Assembly (NCBI GenBank): GCA_018666155.1
Contig: JABJAH010000037.1
Coordinates: forward strand, 186,001 to 250,000
From: Rhodospirillaceae bacterium
GTDB taxonomy: Bacteria > Pseudomonadota > Alphaproteobacteria > Rhodospirillales > Rhodospirillaceae
Length of the DNA stretch: 64,000 nucleotides
Direction: 5' to 3'
Part shown: positions 54,258 through 63,049 of the stretch, in pieces
Layout: every line of letters starts with the position of its first letter
Numbering within the stretch: the stretch's first letter is position 1
Program-made: the position numbers and the translations under genes
Notes under the pieces: generated by a model
What the model was told of the DNA's origin: nothing
Database searches by the model: none
The model's input: the letters and a program-made list of their open reading frames with translations, nothing else

Positions 54258-55263
54258 TCGCCTGAACGTCTTGGTCGCTGCGGGCCTTGAATTCGGCTTT
54301 CGCTGCCAACACTTGCGCATAGATCGCCTCGGCATCGCCGCCGATGTCACGCAAGATTGCCGGATGCACCGCCTGCGCCGCAGCAATCCACCGCGCCCGC
54401 TGATCAGGAGTCAGGTCATAGACGAAAGCGCCATCGGCCCGCAGACCCGCGATTTTCTTTGCGGCATCCTCACGCACACCGACCCGCTGACTCGGAAACA
54501 CGTTGAACGCTTTATCAAGCACCGCGCTCTGCGCTGGCGTTGCGGTATCGAGCCACTTTTTCGACGCCATGATAATCGTACTCTCATAGTGATGGCCGGT
54601 TAGGGTGTAGTGAGGCGCGTGCTGTTTGAACGCGTTGACGTACCACGGCAGACTGGAGGCGCCGCCCTCAACCAGCCCGGTTTGCAACGCGGGCACCACA
54701 TCTCCTATGCCAAGAAATACCGTGTCCACCCCAAGCGATTGAAAGAACACCGCGACGGATGGTGTTGACGGTGTACGTAATTTCTCGCCATTGACGAGAG
54801 CTGGATCGGCATATCCTTTAGGGCCGTAGAAGCCGGTCCAGCCCGCTTCGGACCAACCGAGGAACGCAATACCGATGGCTTCCAAATACGGCTTGATGAT
54901 GTCTCCGGCGCAGCAGTCATAAAAATAATCTGCCTCTTCGGCGCTTTCGAACAAATAGGGCAGCGACAGAACGGCGGCTTCGGGAATCGTTGACGATAAC
55001 CCCCACAGCGACGACGACGAAACCTGCACTCGGTCGCGGCGCAAGCTGTTGACCATGGCCTCTTCGTTGCCCAGCTCGCCGTAGATGTAATATTCGAAGT
55101 CGACCTCGGGACTGCCCATCAGCACGCTTTTGCGGAACTGCCAATGTTCATCCCAGACCGAACCCTTGGGCACGCTGCCGGCCGCGCGCCCGCTTAGCGG
55201 GTCTGCTGCCAGAGTGGGCGCTGCCAAAACAAGGCAAAAAAGGGTGGTCAACAAACGACTCAT
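54250..55263 (-). CDS. TRAP transporter receptor (DctP family), orphan, in a VOC-SGNH operon
   Basis: A 337-residue periplasmic receptor with a signal peptide (MSRLLTTLFCLVLAAPTLA) after AAAGGAA. The ligand segment GEKLRTPSTPSVA has the conserved Arg, and PALQTGLVEGGASS is the next motif. It is followed by no permease. It is the fourth receptor in the window, most like the 34688 copy in the YYIYGELGNEEAMV region. Its stop overlaps the VOC gene start by eight bases. It may depend on the DctQ/DctM pair at 35775-37684 or on genes outside the window. Confidence 0.9.
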   Translation of the reverse strand: MSRLLTTLFCLVLAAPTLAADPLSGRAAGSVPKGSVWDEHWQFRKSVLMGSPEVDFEYYIYGELGNEEAMVNSLRRDRVQVSSSSLWGLSSTIPEAAVLSLPYLFESAEEADYFYDCCAGDIIKPYLEAIGIAFLGWSEAGWTGFYGPKGYADPALVNGEKLRTPSTPSVAVFFQSLGVDTVFLGIGDVVPALQTGLVEGGASSLPWYVNAFKQHAPHYTLTGHHYESTIIMASKKWLDTATPAQSAVLDKAFNVFPSQRVGVREDAAKKIAGLRADGAFVYDLTPDQRARWIAAAQAVHPAILRDIGGDAEAIYAQVLAAKAEFKARSDQDVQAND

Positions 55264-55297
55264 GGAAATTCCTTTATTGGGCGACGGGGTCGCATTC

Positions 55298-55606
55298 TTA
55301 TAGACAGGTGACGCGCATACTCGCATAGGGATTTGTAGGAATCTGTTGTGGCATGAGTGTGACTGATGTGTGGACGCCCGCCGCCCAGAACGGATCGGCA
55401 TGACATAACGCCTCTGCCGAACGGCGATCCTTAGCCTCGACGTACCACAGCCCGCCAATGGGATTGTCAAAATCATCCCGACGAAGCGGTCCTGATGTCA
55501 GAATCTGCTTTCTGTTGGCGGCGATGAAGGCGTCGTGTGCCTCTTGATTGGCGCGGCGCAGATGAAGGCCTGCCGGGCGGTCTTCGAATCGGGCGATAAA
55601 CAACAT
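55298..55606 (-). CDS. YciI-like protein
   Basis: A 102-residue dimeric ferredoxin-like protein of the YciI family. LFIARFEDRPAGLHLRRAN at the start and TSGPLRRDDFDNPIGGLW in the middle are typical. DRRSAEALCHADPFWAAGV contains the conserved His-Asp region. ATG 55606 follows GGGGAAG at good spacing; a start at 55621 is also possible. It lies 34 bases before the TRAP receptor and is the first gene of that operon. Family function is not settled, though some members act on chlorinated or lactone substrates. Confidence 0.82.
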   Translation of the reverse strand: MLFIARFEDRPAGLHLRRANQEAHDAFIAANRKQILTSGPLRRDDFDNPIGGLWYVEAKDRRSAEALCHADPFWAAGVHTSVTLMPQQIPTNPYASMRVTCL

Positions 55607-55725
55607 CTGTAGCTTCCCCATACGCCGAGTTTTCAGACCCCCGGCGGCGTAGACAACGATAACGGCCAGCGTATGATGGCGGCCACAACCAATCAACAAG
55701 TGCGCTTAACTATGCGGGGGACGAC

Positions 55726-56484
55726 ATGTCAGCATCCGATCCAAATCAGCCCATCACTCAGATCGACCATACCGTTGTGCGCGGGGTCATCGGCTATACA
55801 TCGAAGAAGCCCGAGCGCATGGATCAAGAACGCGGCCGTGAGTTCTACACCATCACCAAGTACGGCGATGACAGCCGCACCATCGGCGTGCATACGGAGA
55901 TCGACGACCGCCCGTCCGTGATGCGCGACGCGACCTATACGGTCGATCAGAGCTGGATGCCGCAAGACTGTTTTGTCCGCCTCACCGTGGCCGACAAATT
56001 CATGGGGACCGGCTGGTTCAAAATGTACGCCGACTATACGGAGTGCGAAACCTTCACGGCCCTCGAGGGCCGAGTCTCACAGCGCATGGCGCACAAACAC
56101 GGACCACTAAAGTCTTTTCAGAACCACGCCATCGCCTGCGACAGTTGGCATTTCGCCCACTACGACCTGAGCAAAGGCCCGGGTATTCAAAGTGTTGATG
56201 AATTGCTGCTGTGCTCCCCCGATCACCGAGGTGCAACCGGCCCGATGCTCTACCCATTGCGCCTCGACATGGAATACCTCGGCGATGAAAAAATAACCGT
56301 CGGCGCAGGCACCTTCGACGCCCACCACTTTCAGGTACCGACCAACAACGACCTCCCCGAAGAGCATCCGCCTTACCAAGTCTTCACCACCACAGATGGG
56401 GACTACACGTTCCTCAAGGGCGGCGTGGCAGGCTACATGCAGACTCACTACGAGTTGATGGAATTCGAGAAAACAGTCGGATAG
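55726..56484 (+). CDS. Uncharacterised protein, DUF3108-like appearance, tandem copy 1
   Basis: A 252-residue protein without a signal peptide. I do not assign it firmly. The C-terminal half contains GDEKITVGAGTFDAHHFQV and TTTDGDYTFLKG, the rhythm seen in DUF3108-like beta proteins (a Gly-Thr-Phe turn with a following Ala-His). Its N-terminal YTSKKPERMDQERGRE is shared with the next gene. The pair agree over almost their entire length. 241 bases separate it from the YciI gene on the other strand. Conserved charged patches such as HRGATGP could be functional. Confidence 0.65.
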   Translation: MSASDPNQPITQIDHTVVRGVIGYTSKKPERMDQERGREFYTITKYGDDSRTIGVHTEIDDRPSVMRDATYTVDQSWMPQDCFVRLTVADKFMGTGWFKMYADYTECETFTALEGRVSQRMAHKHGPLKSFQNHAIACDSWHFAHYDLSKGPGIQSVDELLLCSPDHRGATGPMLYPLRLDMEYLGDEKITVGAGTFDAHHFQVPTNNDLPEEHPPYQVFTTTDGDYTFLKGGVAGYMQTHYELMEFEKTVG

Positions 56485-56498
56485 GGCGGAGCAGAAAC

Positions 56499-57233
56499 AT
56501 GACTAAAGAGTATCACCAGCGCGATCACGTCACCCGGACCGGACGACTTCTATACACGTCGAAGAAGCCTGATCGTATGGACGAGGAGCGCGGTCGTGAA
56601 AACTGGACCATGACCCGGCATAAAGACGGCCGTCGCTCGATCATGTCTCACGGTGAGATCGATGATCGCCCAAGCGTGCTGCGCTTTGTGCATGTCACCG
56701 CCAATGCCGACTGGTCGCCGGTGGATGCTTTTGTTCGCATCACTGTGGGCGATGAATTCCGCGGCTCGGGCTGGTTTCGCTTTGCCGATGGCGTCGCAGA
56801 ATGTGAAACCGTCACAGCGCTGGAAGGCCGTCTATCGCAGCGGGTGCCCTACACCGGAACCTGCCCCGGCTTTGGCGGTCATGCGATTCAAAACGATGGT
56901 TGGGTGTGTGCCTCAGTGGATTTGAGCAAGCCCGGCGAACCACAAACCTACACCCAACTGATCTCGTCGACGGATCATCGTGGCGCAACCGGACCTTACA
57001 TTTCTGAAGCGCGCCCGACGGTGGTTTATGTCGGCGATGAAGACATTACGGTCGGTGCGGGATCATTCAAGGCGCATCACTTTCAATTCGTCGCGGTCGA
57101 AGGCTTGCCAGAAGAACATCCGATTTACGACGTGTGGACGACAACCGACGGCGACTACATTTTCCTCAAAGGTCAGGTCGATGGTTACATGCAGACCCAC
57201 TATGAGCTGGTGGAGTTGACGGAGAGCTTGTGA
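56499..57233 (+). CDS. Uncharacterised protein, DUF3108-like appearance, tandem copy 2
   Basis: A 244-residue paralogue of the preceding gene, 14 bases apart. It shares YTSKKPDRMDEERGRE, EIDDRPSVLRF, ECETVTALEGRLSQR, DHRGATGP and VGAGSFKAHHFQ with the first copy. The middle differs: the first copy's acidic HGPLK segment is TCPGFGG here. No signal peptide is visible. Its TGA overlaps the GTG start of the acetyltransferase gene (GTGA), so the latter is coupled to this pair. A non-enzymatic or lipid-like binding role cannot be excluded. Confidence 0.65.
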   Translation: MTKEYHQRDHVTRTGRLLYTSKKPDRMDEERGRENWTMTRHKDGRRSIMSHGEIDDRPSVLRFVHVTANADWSPVDAFVRITVGDEFRGSGWFRFADGVAECETVTALEGRLSQRVPYTGTCPGFGGHAIQNDGWVCASVDLSKPGEPQTYTQLISSTDHRGATGPYISEARPTVVYVGDEDITVGAGSFKAHHFQFVAVEGLPEEHPIYDVWTTTDGDYIFLKGQVDGYMQTHYELVELTESL

Positions 57234-57817
57234 CAGTAAGGCAATCACTGATCGGACAACGCGTCCGACTTGATCGTCCCGGTCAATACGAGGCCGATGC
57301 AGAACATTTACTGGCGTATTTTGAACGCAACAAAGATCACCTTGAGCGATGGTCGCCAACGCGCAAGCATAACTACTATTCCAAAGACTACTGGGCGACG
57401 GCGGTTGCCGAGGCGGCAGAAAAAGAAGGCGACGATAAGGCGCTAGAGTTCATCGTGCGTGAGCAAAGCTCATCCGGCGGCACAGTGATCGGCATGTTTA
57501 GTTTTTCAGAAATTACCCGGGATGCATTCCAAGCCTGCTACCTCGGCTACAGCATCGATCAGGCGCATGAAGGCAAAGGGCTGATGCAAGAAGCGCTCGC
57601 GCTCGCCATCGATTATGCGTTCAACGAAATGACGTTGCATCGCATCATGGCCAACTACCAGCCCAGCAATACGCGAAGTGCCAAAACCCTCGAAGCATTG
57701 GACTTTAATGTCGAAGGCCTCGCGAAAAAGTACTTGTTCATCGACGGCGACTGGCGCGACCACGTTCTAACATCATTGGTCAATCCCAATTCCGAAGCTC
57801 CGAACTCTTTAACTTAG
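57230..57817 (+). CDS. GNAT-family acetyltransferase (RimJ-like)
   Basis: A 195-residue N-acetyltransferase. Motif A is LGYSIDQAHEGKGLMQEAL, with the Gly-rich acetyl-CoA loop Q/E-x-x-G-K-G, and the ANYQPSNTRSAKTLEALDF segment is characteristic of the RimJ/RimL protein N-terminal acetyltransferases. It starts at GTG 57230, overlapping the stop of the uncharacterised pair. Substrate is not settled: ribosomal protein S5 in RimJ, but the coupling to the pair suggests another target. Confidence 0.87.
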   Translation: MTVRQSLIGQRVRLDRPGQYEADAEHLLAYFERNKDHLERWSPTRKHNYYSKDYWATAVAEAAEKEGDDKALEFIVREQSSSGGTVIGMFSFSEITRDAFQACYLGYSIDQAHEGKGLMQEALALAIDYAFNEMTLHRIMANYQPSNTRSAKTLEALDFNVEGLAKKYLFIDGDWRDHVLTSLVNPNSEAPNSLT

Positions 57818-58149
57818 GGCCAAAAGTCTTGCGGCGAATCGCCGAAAGCGCGAGTAGGCTCTTTTCGGGAAAAAGCAGAACGCGATTTTGCGAGGAACGA
57901 GCCCATGCACCATCGGGTTTTTGGGAATTTCTCGTTTAGATTCAATGACCTCAACAGAAATACAAACAAGCCCCGCCTGAAAAACTGAATTCAGCGCAAA
58001 TTTTCGGCAGTTTTAAAGGAGATTCCCGGCCTCCGCGCTGTGAATGAGCGATCTCCATGGGGTTGAGAGGACTCGCCTTGCGGCTGAATTTCTGTGAGAC
58101 AAGAGAACCGCTTCTCGTCGCCCCATTACGCCTGCCACGGAGTTCACGA
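57818..58149. other. Intergenic stretch before the exported 2-hydroxyacid dehydrogenase gene
   Basis: About 330 bases without a firm gene. CGGCG-AAT-CGCCG (57832-57844) is a small palindrome with no following T-run. A 27-codon frame beginning at ATG 57905 (MHHRVFGN) follows GAGGAA loosely but I do not call it. The last 90 bases read in frame with the dehydrogenase but give no protein-like extension. No promoter is convincing. Confidence 0.4.
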
Positions 58150-59274
58150 ATGACGCTTCCTCGCTTTGTTTCCCTCGTCCTTATTGTTGTGACATCGGGG
58201 CTGACATCAGCATACGCCCAGCCCGCCGCATACGAGGTGATTGCGCGCCTCGGCCTGGAAGAGAGTGACCTTGCGGCACGAGACATGCCCGGCTGGACCC
58301 CGCCGCAGGCGGTGATCGTGATGGTCGACGGCCCCGACCGTCTCGCTTGGTATCAAGAGGTCCTGCCCGACGACATCACACTGCTGCCGGCCCGCAGCAA
58401 CAGGGAAGCGGCGCAGCTTGCCGCAGACAACGCCGACACAGTGAAAGCCGTGGTCGGGTTTTGCAGTGCAGGCATTATAAGTGCCGGACCTAACATTCAT
58501 TGGCTACACGTGCCCTTCGCCGGGGTGGCGCCGTGCGTGTCCATTCCCGAAGTCGCCGATGGCGGATATTTGGTGACCAACATGCAGCGTCTCGCCGGTC
58601 CGCAAATTGCCGAGCATGTCCTGGCGATGATGTTGTATTTCGCCCGCGGGCTAGATCATTACGCCGCCGCTCAAGCCGAGAAAAAATGGAACCGCTTCGC
58701 GGCCTCCCCGGCAGACCTCTGGGCGGTGAACACCAAAACCATGTTGGTTGCCGGCCTCGGCGGCATCGGCACCCAGACGGCACGCCTGGCAAACGGACTC
58801 GGCATGCGAGTCATCGCGACTCGCAATTCCAGCCGCGAGGGACCGGACTTTGTCGATTACGTTGGTCTTGCTGATGAATTGCCTGTGTTGGCGGAACAAG
58901 CCGACGTGGTGATCAACGCCATGCCACTGACAGACTCAACCCGTGGCGTGTTCGACGCCGCATTTTTCGCTCGCATGAAACCATCGGCCTTGTTTATCAA
59001 CGTCGGGCGGGGCGGCAGCGCGGTGACCGAAGACCTCATTGCCGCACTGGAAAACGGAACCATCGCCGGTGCCGCCCTAGATGTGCAGGACCCAGAGCCA
59101 GTGCCCGCAGATCACCCCTTGTGGGATGCCCCGAACCTGTTGATTACCCCTCATATGTCGAGCTTCAATGATGCCGGACGCGATGTGTTCTGGGTTATAT
59201 TCCGTGAAAATCTACGCCGCTATGTCGCGGGTGATAAAATGCTGTCTGTCGTAGACATCGACAAAGGGTATTGA
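58150..59274 (+). CDS. D-2-hydroxyacid dehydrogenase with predicted signal peptide
   Basis: A 374-residue protein of the D-isomer 2-hydroxyacid dehydrogenase family. The nucleotide loop VAGLGGIGTQTARLANG is followed by ATRNSS, whose Arg suits NADP. The catalytic Arg is in NVGRGGS, the Glu in DVQDPEP and the His in TPHMSS. The start is ATG 58150 after GGAG; the N-terminus RFVSLVLIVVTSGLTSAYAQ is a classic signal peptide with an AYA cleavage site. An NAD(P) enzyme outside the cytosol would be unusual. It may have adopted another role or the segment may not direct export. Confidence 0.85.
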   Translation: MTLPRFVSLVLIVVTSGLTSAYAQPAAYEVIARLGLEESDLAARDMPGWTPPQAVIVMVDGPDRLAWYQEVLPDDITLLPARSNREAAQLAADNADTVKAVVGFCSAGIISAGPNIHWLHVPFAGVAPCVSIPEVADGGYLVTNMQRLAGPQIAEHVLAMMLYFARGLDHYAAAQAEKKWNRFAASPADLWAVNTKTMLVAGLGGIGTQTARLANGLGMRVIATRNSSREGPDFVDYVGLADELPVLAEQADVVINAMPLTDSTRGVFDAAFFARMKPSALFINVGRGGSAVTEDLIAALENGTIAGAALDVQDPEPVPADHPLWDAPNLLITPHMSSFNDAGRDVFWVIFRENLRRYVAGDKMLSVVDIDKGY

Positions 59275-59286
59275 GGGTGACGCGCC

Positions 59287-60261
59287 TCAGGTGATGCCCG
59301 CCCCTTCGCCATAACGGCGAATCATATCGATATAAAAGTCGATGTTTTTATCGAAGCCGGGCACCGGTCCGATGCGATTGACGTATAGCGCCATAGTCGA
59401 CGTGATCAAGAAATGCCGCAAAAGCCGGAATAACGGCTGCGCTGCTTTTTCTTCCGGCGATAAGGGCCGGGCGGAATCGTACCCCACAACGAACGCCCGA
59501 TTGACGGATTCGGGCCGACCCTCAAAATCATTACGCCAATAAAACGCGGCGATGTCTTTGGCCAGCGGGTCCGTACCGCAATCTGAAAAATCAAACACGG
59601 CAAGGCCACCGGATGCCAACTGCATGACATTGGCGCATTGCATATCACCGTGGCACGCCCCGGACGGGACCGCTTTCGGATCAAGCGCCAACATACGATC
59701 GAGAACGGTCGCGCCGGCGCGCTCAAGAAAGGCGTGATCTGAAGGCCGGTCCCTCACCATGTCCAACAGGTAGGGCAAACGATCCGCGAGCTTCGGTTCA
59801 GACGCGACAGTTTTACGGTGAAGTGTGCTGAAATTAGCAGCGGCGCGATGCATCTCCGCAAGAAAGACGCCGAGACGGTGCGCGTCGTCTTCATTTGTGG
59901 TGATACCGAAGGGTTCACCGTCAAGCCAGCGCATCATCACGATCTGGCGTTTACCCTCCGGCGCTTCGACAGAAAAGAACAAGGAACCATCAGCCAGTGG
60001 AATTGCATTGGGCACCTCGATGCCTGCCGTCGAGAGATGGTTCACATAGTTCTGCTCATAGGCGAATTCATCATCATTGCTCTTGCCCGATCGCGAGACC
60101 TTTAACGCGTGAGGGCCGCCCGCGTGTTCAATGCGATAGATGTCATTCATGCCGCGACTGAGCAACTTGCAACGCACGTCACCGTCGAACCCGTAGCGGC
60201 GCTTCAGCTCGGCCGCCAACGCGTCGGCATCGAGCACCGACTGACTGACCGGAAAGGTCAT
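59287..60261 (-). CDS. APH/choline-kinase-like phosphotransferase, tandem copy 2
   Basis: A 324-residue kinase-fold phosphotransferase. The catalytic loop reads GACHGDMQCANVM, with the Asp base and Asn, and the metal segment AVFDFSDCGTDPLAKD replaces the DFG motif, as in aminoglycoside, choline and homoserine-kinase-II type enzymes. The N-terminal beta lobe has HALKVSRSGKSN with the ATP Lys. ATG 60261 overlaps the preceding stop by four bases. It is a paralogue of the gene before it. The substrate is a small alcohol or amine, not identifiable here. Confidence 0.88.
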   Translation of the reverse strand: MTFPVSQSVLDADALAAELKRRYGFDGDVRCKLLSRGMNDIYRIEHAGGPHALKVSRSGKSNDDEFAYEQNYVNHLSTAGIEVPNAIPLADGSLFFSVEAPEGKRQIVMMRWLDGEPFGITTNEDDAHRLGVFLAEMHRAAANFSTLHRKTVASEPKLADRLPYLLDMVRDRPSDHAFLERAGATVLDRMLALDPKAVPSGACHGDMQCANVMQLASGGLAVFDFSDCGTDPLAKDIAAFYWRNDFEGRPESVNRAFVVGYDSARPLSPEEKAAQPLFRLLRHFLITSTMALYVNRIGPVPGFDKNIDFYIDMIRRYGEGAGIT

Positions 60262-61232
60262 GCTAACCCAGCTGCTGCGAGATGCTTACGGGTGAGCGCC
60301 GTGAATGGCTCGAAATCCCCGTCAAAACCAGGAACGGGACCAACACGGTTGATCAAAATGGCAAAGGTCGAGGACATGACCAAATCCCGCGCGACCCGGA
60401 ACAAACCAAGATAAGCGCGCTCGTCATCGGACAACGGGCGAAGATCTTCGTAGCCGCTGATGAAGGCCTCATTGACGGACTCATCTTTGATTTCCATATC
60501 GCTGCGCCAGATAAACGTAAAAAGATCTTCCGCTAAATATCCGATGCCACAGGAATCAAAATCCAAGGCGGCGAGATCGCCGGATTGGGTGCGCATGACA
60601 TTGGCAAACTGGTAATCGCCATGAACCGGTCCGCGCGGCAGCCCCGCTTTTTCCATGTCCGCGTAGGCCGACTGTACGGCTTTGGTCGCAGTGACATAAA
60701 AATCATGATGATCAGGATCAGATTTTAGCATGCCGAGCAAATGGGGCATGCGTTCCTCCACCATCTCCGAGGCGCTGATTGATCGCGCCGCGTCGGATGT
60801 GAAGTCGGCCCCGGCAAGATGAAGCTCGGCTAACGACCGACCGATCACTCGAGCATCATCAACAGCCAAAGCGTTCGTGAAGAGCGCGCCATCGAGCCAG
60901 TGCATCAAAGTGATCGTGCGGATGCCTTCGGGCGCCTCAACTTCAAAAAACAAGCTGCCGTCTTTCGCCGGCACAGGACCGGGAACCCGACAGCCTTTGT
61001 CGTGGATGTGGTGCACATAAGCCGCTTCAAAGGCGTAAGCCTCGCGGGATCTGAAGTCAGCCTTCGCCACCCGCAGGGCGTAGCGGTCGGTCCCAGCAGC
61101 GACCTCATAGAAATCATTATTAGCCCGACTTATGAGCTGACAGCGCAACGGCTTTGATAGCGCATAGCGCTCGCTGAGTTCTTGTTCGAGTGCTCTGGGA
61201 TCGAGCGTTGAGTGGATGACCGGAAAAACCAT
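60258..61232 (-). CDS. APH/choline-kinase-like phosphotransferase, tandem copy 1
   Basis: A 324-residue paralogue of the same length. The catalytic loop is GPVHGDYQFANVM and the metal segment ALDFDSCGIGYLAED. The N-terminal region YALRVAKADFRS carries an Arg in the usual ATP Lys neighbourhood, with a Lys two residues on. The pair presumably arose by tandem duplication and then diverged. It reads divergently from the VOC gene over 106 bases. The ends, PVIHSTLDPRAL versus PVSQSVLDADAL in the other copy, show the shared N-terminal pattern. Confidence 0.88.
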   Translation of the reverse strand: MVFPVIHSTLDPRALEQELSERYALSKPLRCQLISRANNDFYEVAAGTDRYALRVAKADFRSREAYAFEAAYVHHIHDKGCRVPGPVPAKDGSLFFEVEAPEGIRTITLMHWLDGALFTNALAVDDARVIGRSLAELHLAGADFTSDAARSISASEMVEERMPHLLGMLKSDPDHHDFYVTATKAVQSAYADMEKAGLPRGPVHGDYQFANVMRTQSGDLAALDFDSCGIGYLAEDLFTFIWRSDMEIKDESVNEAFISGYEDLRPLSDDERAYLGLFRVARDLVMSSTFAILINRVGPVPGFDGDFEPFTALTRKHLAAAGLA

Positions 61233-61338
61233 GACGTCTTATACTCCTAAACAACACCAGACCGGTCAGGCCCATTGGTTGTCAAGGCGAGGCGCTTGAC
61301 TTCACAGCGAGAGACCGCACAGTCGCGCCAGGAGAACA

Positions 61339-62373
61339 ATGATGAGCAACACAGAGTCCGGCTTGGTCGGCGGCATCTATGACATCGGCGTTGGCGTCAG
61401 TGATATGGATGCGGCGCAAACCTTTTGGAGATCCTGCGGATACCGGCCGGGGCCGGAAGGCCGATTAGAGGCACCTGCTGCGAAGGCGTTATACGGCGTC
61501 GACTCCGCGGTGACCTGCATGCGCATGCTGCATCAGGACGCGACCGCCGGATTGATCCGATTAATGAAGTGGGATCACCCCACCGGGCCTGGCTTACAGA
61601 TGGCCCCCTTGCGCACCCACGGCTGCCGTTGGTCCGTCCATCGCACCGACAACATTGCCAATGCCTATGTTCATGGTGAAGTTTTGCGCCGCCAGGGCAA
61701 ACCGATTCACCTGGTCGGCCCCCACTACAATTTCAATCTGGCGAAAAAGGCCGAGGATAAGAAACCGTTTGAAGAGCATGTCCCGGCGTCCGGCGACGTG
61801 CTGCTGTTCCAGCCGGAAGCGCAGCTGGTGGCGATGACGCGGATGAATTTCTCTGTCCCGAAGTACGGCACCATCAATGAAGACTCACCTTTGCGCCTCA
61901 GCGAAGGTTGTCACATGGCTGTGGTGGTCCAGGGTGATGATCTTTCGATTTTCGATTTCTATGAAGAGATCATCGGCTTCAAACGCTATCACCAAGTCGA
62001 TATCGCCTACCAACCAGGCTATATGCCGAGCGATATGTTTGAACTGACGCCTGAGGAAAGTTTCTCGGAAGTAGATTTCGATGACCCAAAAGCCGGTGAT
62101 GATTACGCCGAACATTTACCCGGGCGGCTGCGCTGCTTCCTGATGCGCTCACCAGTCGCGCCTGATGACAGAATAGCCCGGGCACAACCGGGCAACTTGG
62201 GTTACTCGTTTTATTCCGTCCGCGTCAGAGACTTAAAAAACATGCATGGGCGCGTCAGCGCATCCGACGCCAGCGCCGTGGGCGACATCGTTCCTGATGA
62301 ATTTGGCACGCCGACGTTTTCCTTTGTCGCCCCGGACGGTTTTACGTGGACCGTGATGGCCTACGAGAGCTAG
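61339..62373 (+). CDS. VOC-superfamily protein (two-unit glyoxalase/dioxygenase-like)
   Basis: A 344-residue protein with two vicinal-oxygen-chelate units: IYDIGVGVSDMDAAQTFW begins the first, and CHMAVVVQGDDLSIFDFYEE the second, each with a His at a metal-ligand position. TFSFVAPDGFTWTVMAYES closes with a Glu. Length suits an extradiol-type or isomerase member. Two in-frame ATGs (61339, 61342) follow GGAGAAC. It converges on the TetR gene, stops 3 bases apart. Activity cannot be assigned. Confidence 0.82.
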   Translation: MMSNTESGLVGGIYDIGVGVSDMDAAQTFWRSCGYRPGPEGRLEAPAAKALYGVDSAVTCMRMLHQDATAGLIRLMKWDHPTGPGLQMAPLRTHGCRWSVHRTDNIANAYVHGEVLRRQGKPIHLVGPHYNFNLAKKAEDKKPFEEHVPASGDVLLFQPEAQLVAMTRMNFSVPKYGTINEDSPLRLSEGCHMAVVVQGDDLSIFDFYEEIIGFKRYHQVDIAYQPGYMPSDMFELTPEESFSEVDFDDPKAGDDYAEHLPGRLRCFLMRSPVAPDDRIARAQPGNLGYSFYSVRVRDLKNMHGRVSASDASAVGDIVPDEFGTPTFSFVAPDGFTWTVMAYES

Positions 62374-62376
62374 CCG

Positions 62377-63006
62377 CTACGCCTTGAGACCATCCAACAT
62401 TGTGTTGAGATGCGTGGACATGGCGACCTCAAGATCAATGGGCGTAAATTTGCCGAACAGATGATTCCAGATCACGGACGCGATGACCGGACTCATCAGC
62501 ATCATTGGAAATTCAGACAGCCCGGTGTCTTTGAATTCGCCGCTCTCGACGCCGCGCTGCAACACGGCCTTTAACCCGCGAACTCCGGGGGCGAGCACCT
62601 CGGCGTGATAAAAACTCACCAGTTCAGGAAAGCGCTGACCTTCTGAAATGAGCAACAACAGGATCGTGCGGTAGGCATGCTGAGAGAGCATGGCGCTGAC
62701 ACGCCGGAAAACTTCGCGCAGGAGATCAGACGTAGACCCTTCGAACGTCGCGGCCATCTCCATGGTTTGTTGAAGATGGGATCCTAATGTTTCGCGGACA
62801 CAGGCTTTGAACAGCTCTTCCTTGTTCTCAAAATAGAGATAAATCGTGCCTTTGCTGATGCCGACTCGCTCAGCCACATCTTCCAAACGGGTGCCTGCAA
62901 AGCCATCACGCGCAAAGATCGCCAGGGCCGCTTCGACGATTTCGCGGGGCCGGGCTTCCTTTTGCGCCGCCCTTATCCCTTTTTTCTGTGTCTCCAACGG
63001 CGACAT
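62377..63006 (-). CDS. TetR/AcrR-family transcriptional repressor
   Basis: A 209-residue regulator. The N-terminal helix-turn-helix runs at about 35-60 (GFAGTRLEDVAERVGISKGTIY then FENKEELF), the standard TetR pattern. The C-terminal helical domain binds an unknown inducer. It is divergent from the RND adaptor gene and a perfect 7-base palindrome lies in the shared spacer, so it probably represses its own gene and the efflux operon. Confidence 0.93.
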   Translation of the reverse strand: MSPLETQKKGIRAAQKEARPREIVEAALAIFARDGFAGTRLEDVAERVGISKGTIYLYFENKEELFKACVRETLGSHLQQTMEMAATFEGSTSDLLREVFRRVSAMLSQHAYRTILLLLISEGQRFPELVSFYHAEVLAPGVRGLKAVLQRGVESGEFKDTGLSEFPMMLMSPVIASVIWNHLFGKFTPIDLEVAMSTHLNTMLDGLKA

Positions 63007-63049
63007 AGCCTCTATTTCCCATTGCCTTTTGAGCCAGAGCCACTATCTT

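Noticed and set aside
57905-57988. 27-codon frame upstream of the 2-hydroxyacid dehydrogenase
   Set aside because: Weak ribosome site, no coupling and no recognisable features.
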